This document shows, one piece after another, positions 7,566 through 13,143 of a stretch of DNA of 13,984 bases (within the stretch, counting starts at the first letter, position 1; each line of letters opens with the position of its first letter). The stretch lies in the NCBI GenBank assembly GCA_947450745.1, contig CANFYD010000039.1:1-13984 (forward strand), given 5' to 3'. The position numbers and the translations under genes are program-made. A model generated the notes under the pieces. That model was not told where the DNA came from. It searched no databases and was given only the letters and a program-made list of their open reading frames with translations. The DNA comes from Burkholderiales bacterium (lineage in GTDB: Bacteria > Pseudomonadota > Gammaproteobacteria > Burkholderiales > Burkholderiaceae_C).

Positions 7566-7655
7566 GCAGGGCGGGTCGAGACCTGCGAGCAATTCCGGAG
7601 GAGGGTGCAACACGGCTGCGACAGTCGGCCAGACGCGGGTCGCGATCCGCCCTAC
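7566..7655. repeat. MITE-like inverted-end element, copy A (90 bp)
   Basis: Starts GCAGGGCGGGTCGAGACC and ends GATCCGCCCTAC, so the ends are inverted repeats (GTAGGGCGGRTC type). The first end also carries its own nearly palindromic GGGTCGAGACC. Inner motifs GCAACACGG, ACAGTCGGCC and ACGCG are shared with copy B at 12194-12310. It fills most of the 156-bp gap between the metallo-beta-lactamase-fold gene and the hydroxylase gene, where it may affect read-through. It has no coding capacity. Confidence 0.8.
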
Positions 7656-7662
7656 AACTCTC

Positions 7663-8667
7663 TCAGGCGTTTTCCAACGCCTGCCACATGGCGATATCGC
7701 GCTCGGCCGTCCAGATGCGCGGATCGACATGGCCGCTGGCTTCGTCGTAGGCACGGGTCACGTCGAACGGCATGCAATGGGCAAAAATCACCCACTGGCC
7801 GTATTTCAGCGCCAGGCGGTCATAGGTTTCGCGGTAGACAGCCTTCAACTCACGGCCAGCGCTGGCACCGGCCTTGACGCTCTCATACAACTCGCTGACG
7901 AAGGCACGTGTGCCGGCCAAACCGGCCGCCACTTGCTCCGGCGTTTGCAGCGCGGCACCGCGGCCGGGCACCAATTTGTCGGGTTTCAGCGCGGCCAAGC
8001 GGTCGAGCGTTTGCGGCCAATCCTGAAAGTAGGCGTCGCCGGCATAGGGCGTGGCATCGAACTCCACCAAGTCGCCGGAGAACAGCACCCGGTCCTGCGG
8101 CAGCCAGACCACCGTGTCGCCCTTGGTGTGGCCGCGCCCAAGCTGCAAGATCTGCACTTCCAGCTTGCCCAGCCACAGCGTCATCTTGCCGCTGAAGGTC
8201 AGCGTCGGCCAAGTCAGACCCGGCGGCACCGATTCCACGTTGCTGAACAGGCGCGGAAAACGGCCGATCTCGCTCGCTTTGTCCTGCTCGCCACGCTCGA
8301 CGATCAGGTCGTAAGTGTCTTGGCTGGCAATGATCTGCTCCGGCTTGTAGGCCGACGCGCCCAGCACCCGCACCGCGTGATAGTGGCTCAGCAGCACGTA
8401 TTTGATCGGCTTGTCGGTCACCTCGCGGATGCGGCGGATCACGTCCTCGGCCATCACCGGCGTGGCCTGCGTGTCGATCACCATCACAGCGTCGTCGCCA
8501 ATGACGATGCCGGTGTTCGGGTCGCCCTCGGCGGTGTAGGCGTAGGCATGCTCGGACAATTTGTCGAAGCTGACGCGCTTGACTTCCAAGTCGGCTTGGG
8601 AGGCGAAGGTCTTGGGGGCGCTGCTGCTGGATGCGGCGAGGGATGTGGCGTTGGGTGCGGTAGTCAT
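7663..8667 (-). CDS. MBL-fold (metallo-beta-lactamase superfamily) hydrolase with altered metal site
   Basis: Protein of 334 residues with the metallo-beta-lactamase fold (about 30-245) plus a C-terminal helical region (about 250-334). Metal residues only partly match the canonical set: LSHYHAVR at 93-100 keeps His95 and His97, but the usual Asp and His are Val99 and Arg100. GRGHTKGD keeps His180, LFSGD keeps Asp199, and the last metal His is Arg237 in VPGRG. So site-1 ligands remain while most site-2 ligands are gone. Residues 1-25 are low-complexity Ala/Ser/Thr, with no convincing signal peptide. ATG 8667 is preferred; the frame extends to a TTG at 8724, which would start inside the palindrome. 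It is probably the first gene of the catabolic operon, 156 bp ahead of the hydroxylase, and divergent from the IclR gene. Substrate unknown: a thioester, or a lactone formed from pathway intermediates, would fit. Confidence 0.85.
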   Translation of the reverse strand: MTTAPNATSLAASSSSAPKTFASQADLEVKRVSFDKLSEHAYAYTAEGDPNTGIVIGDDAVMVIDTQATPVMAEDVIRRIREVTDKPIKYVLLSHYHAVRVLGASAYKPEQIIASQDTYDLIVERGEQDKASEIGRFPRLFSNVESVPPGLTWPTLTFSGKMTLWLGKLEVQILQLGRGHTKGDTVVWLPQDRVLFSGDLVEFDATPYAGDAYFQDWPQTLDRLAALKPDKLVPGRGAALQTPEQVAAGLAGTRAFVSELYESVKAGASAGRELKAVYRETYDRLALKYGQWVIFAHCMPFDVTRAYDEASGHVDPRIWTAERDIAMWQALENA

Positions 8668-8823
8668 GGCGGCGGTGCGGTCTCGCGAAAGCGCTCGAAA
8701 GCGAACCGACTCATTTGATATCAAACTAACTTGTTTGTCTATGTGTAATTTTTAGACTGAGACTTAGAAAATTAGTTCATGTGTAATCATCTAGGCCAAC
8801 AGAACTGTTGCCCTCAACACCAC
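8668..8823. promoter_or_regulatory. Divergent control region between the catabolic cluster and the IclR gene
   Basis: This stretch is clearly AT-rich against GC-rich neighbours, as expected for a divergent promoter region. It holds a perfect 12-bp palindrome TTTGATATCAAA (8714-8725), 46 bp before the MBL-fold gene ATG. It also has a 9-bp direct repeat ATGTGTAAT (8741-8749 and 8779-8787), an inverted pair GTCTA/TAGAC (8737-8741 and 8753-8757) and an inverted pair AACTAA/TTAGTT (8723-8728 and 8772-8777). IclR regulators usually bind short palindromes of this kind in the divergent spacer. On the minus strand TAGACA with TATCAA 15 bases later is a possible weak promoter, not a firm call. Confidence 0.6.
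8714..8725. promoter_or_regulatory. Perfect 12-bp palindrome, candidate IclR operator
   Basis: TTTGATATCAAA is exactly self-complementary and lies in the AT-rich divergent spacer next to an IclR-family gene. Operator function is an inference from position and symmetry. Confidence 0.5.
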
Positions 8824-9654
8824 ATGACCACCGCCCTGCCCTCCGACACCCTCACTACCCAGCCGACACAAACAGCACCCGCCGCCCACACGCCGCGCGG
8901 CATCCAAAGCGTGGAAGTGGGCGGGCAGTTGCTGCTGGCGCTGGCCCACCACGGCCGGCCGCTGAGTTTGAAGGACTTGGCGGCGCAGGCGCAGATGGTG
9001 CCGGCCAAGGCCCACCCGTATTTGGTCAGCTTCATCAAGCTGGGGCTAGTGGAGCAAGAAGCCGCCAACGGGCGCTACGGCCTGGGGCCACTGGCCATGC
9101 AGCTGGGGCTGATCAGCTTGCAGCAATACGACCCGGTGCGGCTGGCCACGCCGCGCATCGAGGAGCTGGCCGCCGTGCTGGGCCACACGGTGGCGATTGC
9201 GGTCTGGGGCAATCGCGGGCCGACCATCGTGCGCGTGGCCGAGGCCCCGAGCCCCGTGCACATCAGCATGCGCCACGGCACGGTGATGAGTTTGCGCGGC
9301 ACGGCGTCCGGCCGCCTGTTTGCCGCCCACTTGCCGCGCACGCAAGTACTGGCGGCGCTGGCGGCCGAAAACCAAGTGGATGCGACCCAAGCACCGGCCA
9401 TGGACGCCGCCTTTGAAGCACTGCTGCGGCAGGTAGCGCAGGCCGGCCTGGCCAGTTCACAAGACGGCGTGGTGCTGGGCGTCAGCGCGCTGGCTGCACC
9501 GGTTTTTGATGAACAGGGCCGCATGCTGCTGAGCCTCACCGCCATCGGCCCGAGTGGCAGCTTCGACTTGGCCGCCGACGGCACGCTGGCCGTGGCGCTG
9601 CGCCGCGTCGGTGCCGAGCTGTCACGTCAACTGGGCTGGCGCGCTGGCTCCTGA
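8824..9654 (+). CDS. IclR-family transcriptional regulator, probable regulator of the homogentisate cluster
   Basis: Protein of 276 residues from ATG 8824. Residues about 26-90 form the IclR winged helix-turn-helix (GIQSVEVGGQLLLAL, LSLKDLAAQAQMVPAKAHPYL, GRYGLG). Residues about 105-272 form the effector-binding domain, with the usual C-terminal signature near 216-244 (GVVLGVSALAAPVFDEQGR, LSLTAIGPSG). It is divergent from the catabolic cluster, the normal arrangement for an IclR regulator and its targets; the Pseudomonas homogentisate regulator HmgR is also IclR-type, so this is a good HmgR candidate responding to homogentisate or a phenolic precursor. An in-frame ATG at 8779 would add 15 residues (CNHLGQQNCCPQ), but that stretch overlaps the direct repeats of the control region and looks non-coding. 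Neither start has a clear ribosome-binding site. The gene ends 18 bp from the convergent FeeM-like gene. Confidence 0.9.
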   Translation: MTTALPSDTLTTQPTQTAPAAHTPRGIQSVEVGGQLLLALAHHGRPLSLKDLAAQAQMVPAKAHPYLVSFIKLGLVEQEAANGRYGLGPLAMQLGLISLQQYDPVRLATPRIEELAAVLGHTVAIAVWGNRGPTIVRVAEAPSPVHISMRHGTVMSLRGTASGRLFAAHLPRTQVLAALAAENQVDATQAPAMDAAFEALLRQVAQAGLASSQDGVVLGVSALAAPVFDEQGRMLLSLTAIGPSGSFDLAADGTLAVALRRVGAELSRQLGWRAGS

Positions 9655-9672
9655 GCTCAGATCGATGATTGT

Positions 9673-10356
9673 TTATTGCCGCAGCCGCGCCAGCATCGCG
9701 GTTTCTTCCTCGACCCCGAAAAAGTACGGGTACAGCGTGCGCGTCAGGGCCGCGCCGTCCGGGTTGCCGCCGTAGCAGGCGATCTGCTCATGGGCATGCT
9801 GCAAATCAAGCGTGAGCAGCACGGCCGGGGCGTTGACGCGCGGGTTGAGCCGCATGGCGGCGCAGACCTTGAAGCCCAGCATGCGGCGGTAAAACGCCAC
9901 GTGGCGGGGGTTCACCTCAACCACCAGCAGATCGCAGCCCGACAAGCGGTGCGCATGCAAATAAGCCAAGTGGAACAGCCGCGCCAGCACCTGCTTGTTG
10001 TCGCTGACCTGGTGATCCATCGCCAAACGGCCGAACTCGCACAAGCGTCGGTCCTCACAGCGCAGTTGATCCAACTCGGCAGCAAACACCGCATCGGCAT
10101 TCAGCCCGCGCGGCGAGTCCAAGCGCACCGCAATCGTGCCCACCGTGGTGTGACCCTCAAACGCCGAGCAAATGGTCAGCGCGGCATCGGCGTGGCTGCT
10201 CAAGTCCTTGCTGAGGTAGCCGCGGTCGGCATAGCGACGCGCTACCAGACCATGCGCGCCCGCGTGGTATTCATCAGCCGCCGTTCGAATCACCAAGCCG
10301 GCGGCGGCTTCGGTTGATCGGTCGCAGGCGGCTTCATTCGCTTCTTCAAAACTCAT
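9673..10356 (-). CDS. FeeM-like N-acyl amino acid synthase (GNAT-fold acyltransferase)
   Basis: Protein of 227 residues resembling the FeeM family, GNAT-fold enzymes first found in soil metagenomes that join a long-chain acyl group from acyl carrier protein to an amino acid such as tyrosine. Supporting features: LVARRYADRGYL at 37-48, the LCEFGRLAMD strand at 105-114, and VVEVNPRHVAFYRRMLGFK at 145-163, a typical GNAT acyl-binding segment. No signal peptide or membrane segment. ATG 10356 is chosen; the frame also allows TTG at 10377, adding seven residues, and neither has a strong ribosome-binding site. It stands alone, with 249 bp of relatively AT-rich DNA upstream containing the palindrome CGTGAAATATTCACG. 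It ends tail-to-tail with the IclR gene. The family call is fairly firm from the motifs; the amino acid and acyl chain used are unknown. Confidence 0.75.
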   Translation of the reverse strand: MSFEEANEAACDRSTEAAAGLVIRTAADEYHAGAHGLVARRYADRGYLSKDLSSHADAALTICSAFEGHTTVGTIAVRLDSPRGLNADAVFAAELDQLRCEDRRLCEFGRLAMDHQVSDNKQVLARLFHLAYLHAHRLSGCDLLVVEVNPRHVAFYRRMLGFKVCAAMRLNPRVNAPAVLLTLDLQHAHEQIACYGGNPDGAALTRTLYPYFFGVEEETAMLARLRQ

Positions 10357-10568
10357 TATTGACGACTCGCTTGTCAATCACCCAGGCCGGGGAGGATGGG
10401 CTGATCGGCGCAAAGTCTAGCGAGAACTTCGTGAAATATTCACGTCAAAACAAGAAGTTACAAATGAAAAGCAGCGCTTACGAGCGGAGTTGTTTGGCGT
10501 CAACAAACGTCAAGAAATCAGGGATTACACCGATACCCAGCAGAGTAGCTAACAAGTTATCCCAATCC
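10357..10568. promoter_or_regulatory. AT-rich upstream region of the FeeM-like gene with palindrome and CGTCAA motifs
   Basis: The region holds a near-perfect palindrome CGTGAA-ATA-TTCACG (10430-10444). On the minus strand it runs into TTGACG (10443-10448), a fair -35 box, although no good -10 box follows at 17 bases. CGTCAA occurs three times on the plus strand (10443, 10498, 10508), the last two one helical turn apart. It probably contains the promoter and an operator for the FeeM-like gene. I see no convincing small gene here. Confidence 0.4.
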
Positions 10569-10605
10569 AAAAATAACGACCACGAGCCGTCGCCCGACGG
10601 CCCGC
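10569..10605 (-). terminator. Probable intrinsic terminator of the PcaB-like gene
   Basis: A perfect 6-bp stem GCCGTC/GACGGC with a 4-base loop (10586-10601) starts 5 bases after the stop codon. Read on the minus strand it is followed after about 9 bases by TTATTTTTGG. The T-run is somewhat far from the stem, so efficiency is uncertain. Confidence 0.6.
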
Positions 10606-12024
10606 TCACCAATGCGGCCGATCGATCAAACTGGCCCATTGCTCGCGCGCCGTGACCAAGGCATTGGCCACTCGGGTGTCGGCCAGCACCGCAGCACGGT
10701 GAACGTCGAACGCGGCGTCCAGCGCGGCCGCACTCAGCCGCCCTTGCAAACGGTCATCCATCGTCGGCAGCTGCCCCGCCAAGACCCGCAGCGGCGCTTC
10801 GCCGGCCGCCACCCGGGCGCACAGGCCGGCCACCAGGCTCTGCGCGTCCTGCCGACCCAGCAGCGGTGCCAGCAAGTGCACCAGCGCTTCGCTGAAGACC
10901 AGGTCATGTTGACCTTCGATATTGCGCCGCATGCGGGACGGCACGACCTGCAGCACTTGCATCGCCTGCAGCATCGCCCTTACCGACCCGTGCGCCTGCA
11001 ACAGCAGACCAGACCATTCGGCTTGCTCGGCTTGCCAACCCCCCAGCGAGCGCTCGTGCTCCTGCGTCATGCAGGTGAGCAAGCTGGCGACACGCTGCGG
11101 CACCCGCTGAGCGGCCGCCAGGGCCTGCATGCAGCCGGTAGCTCCGAGCTTGGCCGCCACCGCCGGGCGGCGCACGCTGTCACCGGAAAAACCGTCCGGC
11201 GAGCTGGTCGGCACCCGCAACGGCTCGGCGAACTCCCCGATTTCGGCCTGCAACAGCAGGGACACATCGCGCGCCAATTTACCCAGCGAGCCGCACAACA
11301 CCCCCAACTCCGAGCCCAGCCTGACCCAACGGTCACGCTGGGTGTGCCAAGGCACATCGGGGGCAGTCAGCCGCAACTCGTCGGCCAGCGCGGCGGTGAC
11401 CGCGTCGGCACGGTCGCCCAGCGCCGACAGCGTGCCCACCTCGCCCCCAAACTGCAGCAGCAAGGCCGAGTCGGCGCTGTGCCGCAACGATTGCGCCGCC
11501 CGCAACAACGGTTGCAGCCAGCCAATGACGCGAAAACGCAAGCTGCTGACCTGGTTGGGCTGCAATGAGGTGCGCGCCAACACCGGACTGGCAGGATTGG
11601 CATCGGCCAGGTCGAGCAACAGCTCGGACAGCGCCAACACATCTTCGTCAATCAGGCACAGGGCCCGGCGGGTCAACAACACCATCGCGGTGTCCGCCAT
11701 GTCTTGGCTGCCGCTGCCCCATTCGACGAAACCTGCCGCCACTGGGTCAAACAGCGCCACGGTTTCGGTGATTTTTTGCACCACCGGCTTGGCCAGACTG
11801 CCGGCTGATGCGCTGGCCATCACCAACGCACCCACGTCGTAGAGCTCGGCACGACACAAACCGGCAATCGCCTGCGCCGCAGCGGGCGGAATCACGCCCA
11901 CCCGCCCCTGGGCGCGCACCAAAGCCGCCTCGAAATCCATCATCGCCTGCACCACCGCTGTCGGGTGGAACACCTGCAACATCTCGGGCGTGGACAAAAA
12001 ACCTTCAAACACAGACACCCACAT
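10606..12024 (-). CDS. PcaB-like protein (3-carboxy-cis,cis-muconate cycloisomerase / fumarase-ASL superfamily) with eroded active-site motifs
   Basis: Protein of 472 residues matching class II 3-carboxymuconate cycloisomerases along its length: N-terminal helices, WGSGSQDMADTA at 102-113 (family WGATSQDxxDTA), RTSLQ at 151-155, LLQFGGEVGTLSALG at 189-203, TQEHERSLGGWQAE at 320-333 and VVPSRMRRNI at 360-369. It is unusual where catalysis occurs. The His before the SQD motif (VHWGATSQD) is Glu101, and the superfamily loop SSxMPxKxNP is replaced at about 273-290 by TSSPDGFSGDSVRRPAVA, lacking the Met-Pro, the Lys and the Asn-Pro. The frame is intact and codon use looks normal, so it is not a recent pseudogene. 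No other protocatechuate genes are nearby. ATG 12024 is preceded by AGGG at 7 bases. It may be a lyase with changed chemistry or a non-catalytic paralogue; the PcaB activity should not be assumed. Confidence 0.8.
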   Translation of the reverse strand: MWVSVFEGFLSTPEMLQVFHPTAVVQAMMDFEAALVRAQGRVGVIPPAAAQAIAGLCRAELYDVGALVMASASAGSLAKPVVQKITETVALFDPVAAGFVEWGSGSQDMADTAMVLLTRRALCLIDEDVLALSELLLDLADANPASPVLARTSLQPNQVSSLRFRVIGWLQPLLRAAQSLRHSADSALLLQFGGEVGTLSALGDRADAVTAALADELRLTAPDVPWHTQRDRWVRLGSELGVLCGSLGKLARDVSLLLQAEIGEFAEPLRVPTSSPDGFSGDSVRRPAVAAKLGATGCMQALAAAQRVPQRVASLLTCMTQEHERSLGGWQAEQAEWSGLLLQAHGSVRAMLQAMQVLQVVPSRMRRNIEGQHDLVFSEALVHLLAPLLGRQDAQSLVAGLCARVAAGEAPLRVLAGQLPTMDDRLQGRLSAAALDAAFDVHRAAVLADTRVANALVTAREQWASLIDRPHW

Positions 12025-12054
12025 CTCATTGCCCTGGCTTACGTTCGACGCCGC

Positions 12055-12116
12055 ATTCTAGGGGCCGCGCAGAAAACAGGTACTGAGTAACCCTAGGCGG
12101 TATTCGCGCAGGGTTA
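12055..12116 (-). promoter_or_regulatory. Possible promoter and operator of the PcaB-like gene
   Basis: TAGAAT on the minus strand (12055-12060) is one base from the consensus -10 box and sits about 30 bases before the ATG, but the -35 position is poor. The inverted repeat TAACCCT/AGGGTTA (12088-12116, 15-base spacer) lies directly upstream and could be a regulator site. Weak call. Confidence 0.3.
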
Positions 12117-12136
12117 TTTGTCTGTAGCCAGGCGCT

Positions 12137-12157
12137 GAGCGGCTCATTCGGCCGCTC
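12137..12157. repeat. Perfect 7-bp hairpin of unknown role
   Basis: GAGCGGC, a 7-base loop TCATTCG, then GCCGCTC. Neither strand has a T-run after it, so it is not a typical intrinsic terminator. It lies 37 bp from MITE-like copy B and may belong to a larger repeat. Confidence 0.45.
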
Positions 12158-12193
12158 TCAAAACACAAATCAGAGTTAGCCGATTTCAGCCAC

Positions 12194-12310
12194 GTAGGGC
12201 GGGTCGAGACCCGCGGGCAGTTTTTGCACGGGCAGCGGCGTGCCGAGATGAGCTGCTCGGCGCAACACGGCGGCCACAGTCGGCCGCACGCGAGTCGTGA
12301 CCCGCCCTAC
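12194..12310. repeat. MITE-like inverted-end element, copy B (117 bp)
   Basis: Begins GTAGGGCGGGTCGAGACCCG and ends GTGACCCGCCCTAC, so the outer 12 bp (GTAGGGCGGGTC/GACCCGCCCTAC) are a perfect inverted repeat. The left end also includes the palindrome GCGGGTCGAGACCCGC. An inner stem-loop GCCGAG/CTCGGC (12242-12247 and 12256-12261) is absent from copy A. The right half shares GCAACACGGC, ACAGTCGGCC and ACGCG with copy A. There is no transposase, so it would be a non-autonomous element if mobile. No clear target-site duplication was seen. Confidence 0.85.
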
Positions 12311-12351
12311 AAAAGCAAGGCCATTCCAGCTGTTTCTACTGCCACTCGTGG

Positions 12352-12370
12352 GCCTGACTCGCTGTCAGGC
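12352..12370 (-). terminator. Possible hairpin terminator behind the SapC-family gene
   Basis: Perfect 7-bp stem GCCTGAC/GTCAGGC with a 5-base loop, 15 bases after the stop codon of the SapC-family gene. No T-run follows on the minus strand, so it is weak as an intrinsic terminator. Between stop and hairpin lies a short GTCA tandem run. Confidence 0.35.
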
Positions 12371-12384
12371 AGGCAGTCAGTCAG

Positions 12385-13143
12385 TCAAGCTACCGCGGCA
12401 GCGGGCTCGGCATGCTGAATCGCCAGGCGATTCATGTTGCCCATGGACACGCGGTGCATTTCCAGCAAGGCCAGCAGGCCGCTGCGATGCAGTTGCACCA
12501 CCTTGTCGTCGGCCAGTTCGGCCAGCTTTTGCTCATCGACGGCCAGGAATCCTTCGACGTCGATCTTCTCGCCGTTGCTGAGCGTCGCCTCGAAGCGCAT
12601 ATCGCGCAACAAATCGAGTTCAGCCAGTTGCTGACAAGCCGCACGGGTGCGGTCGGACTCTTGCTCGAAGCTTTCCAAAAAGGTCTTGGCATTCAGCAAG
12701 AACTCGGTCGGCTGACCATCGGCCGCGAACAGCGACATGCCTTCGGTCTCGGAGAAACCAGCCCATTCGCTGTCGTAGCACACGGCGACCGTGTCTTGTT
12801 TGTCGTCGATGCGAGCCATCGCGAACGGGTAGCGGCGCAGATAGGCCGGCACGTAGTTGCCTGTCCATTTGCCGTCCTTGACAAACAGATTGCTGCCGGC
12901 CTTCAAGCCAAGCACGGCCAGCGGTGCGACCGCTTGCGCCGAGCCGTCGGTCGGGGCCTCGCCAACGCGCACGAAGACGATCGGATATTCCTTGCAAGCC
13001 TCGGCAAACTCCACCACGGCCAGGAACAGGGAGTTCATGCCGACCACGCGGGTCACCGTGGCCAGCTCGGTATTCAGGCGCAAGTTCTTGTGTACTTCAC
13101 GGTCCAAGGGAACCAGATTGCCGTACAGCGGGGGGGTACTCAT
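12385..13143 (-). CDS. SapC-family protein
   Basis: Protein of 252 residues with the SapC family pattern: PLDREVHKNLRL near the N-terminus, VVEFAEACKEYPIVFVR at about 42-58, LGLKAGSNLFV and WTGNYVPAYLRRYPFAMA in the middle, and FLAVDEQKLAELADD with LHRSGLLALLEMHRVSMGN near the C-terminus. The family is named after a surface-layer-associated protein of Campylobacter fetus; its biochemical role is not established. There is no signal peptide or membrane segment, so a cytoplasmic location is likely. The ATG at 13143 overlaps the stop of the CorC-type gene (ATGA, 13140-13143), and GGAGAG lies 5-6 bases upstream in that gene, so the two are co-translated. A hairpin follows the stop. The family assignment is secure; the function is unknown. 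Confidence 0.9.
   Translation of the reverse strand: MSTPPLYGNLVPLDREVHKNLRLNTELATVTRVVGMNSLFLAVVEFAEACKEYPIVFVRVGEAPTDGSAQAVAPLAVLGLKAGSNLFVKDGKWTGNYVPAYLRRYPFAMARIDDKQDTVAVCYDSEWAGFSETEGMSLFAADGQPTEFLLNAKTFLESFEQESDRTRAACQQLAELDLLRDMRFEATLSNGEKIDVEGFLAVDEQKLAELADDKVVQLHRSGLLALLEMHRVSMGNMNRLAIQHAEPAAAVA

Larger units (their letters stand above)
12025..12384. other. 360-bp gene-free region between the PcaB-like and sapC-like genes
   Basis: No supported gene. It contains, from left to right: a possible minus-strand -10 box TAGAAT (12055-12060) about 30 bases ahead of the PcaB-like ATG; a 7-bp inverted repeat TAACCCT/AGGGTTA (12088-12094 and 12110-12116); a perfect 7-bp hairpin GAGCGGC/GCCGCTC (12137-12143 and 12151-12157); the MITE-like copy B (12194-12310); and a hairpin behind the SapC-family gene (12352-12370). 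Confidence 0.7.

Noticed and set aside
7531..8718. 395-codon open frame on the plus strand over the MBL-fold gene
   Set aside because: Antisense to a gene with recognisable family motifs, TTG start, no domain pattern in the product.
8668..8724. N-terminal extension of the MBL-fold protein from TTG 8724
   Set aside because: It would begin inside the regulatory palindrome and adds a non-conserved Arg/Ser-rich stretch; ATG 8667 is the better start.
8779..8823. Earlier start of the IclR regulator
   Set aside because: The added residues do not look like family sequence and the region carries the direct repeats of the control region.
9655..9672. Bidirectional terminator between the IclR and FeeM-like genes
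   Set aside because: Only 18 bp separate the stops and no stem followed by a T-run could be found.
10314..10655. 113-codon plus-strand open frame over the FeeM-like upstream region
   Set aside because: It overlaps three better-supported features, and has no family motif or ribosome-binding site; the covered AT-rich DNA looks regulatory.
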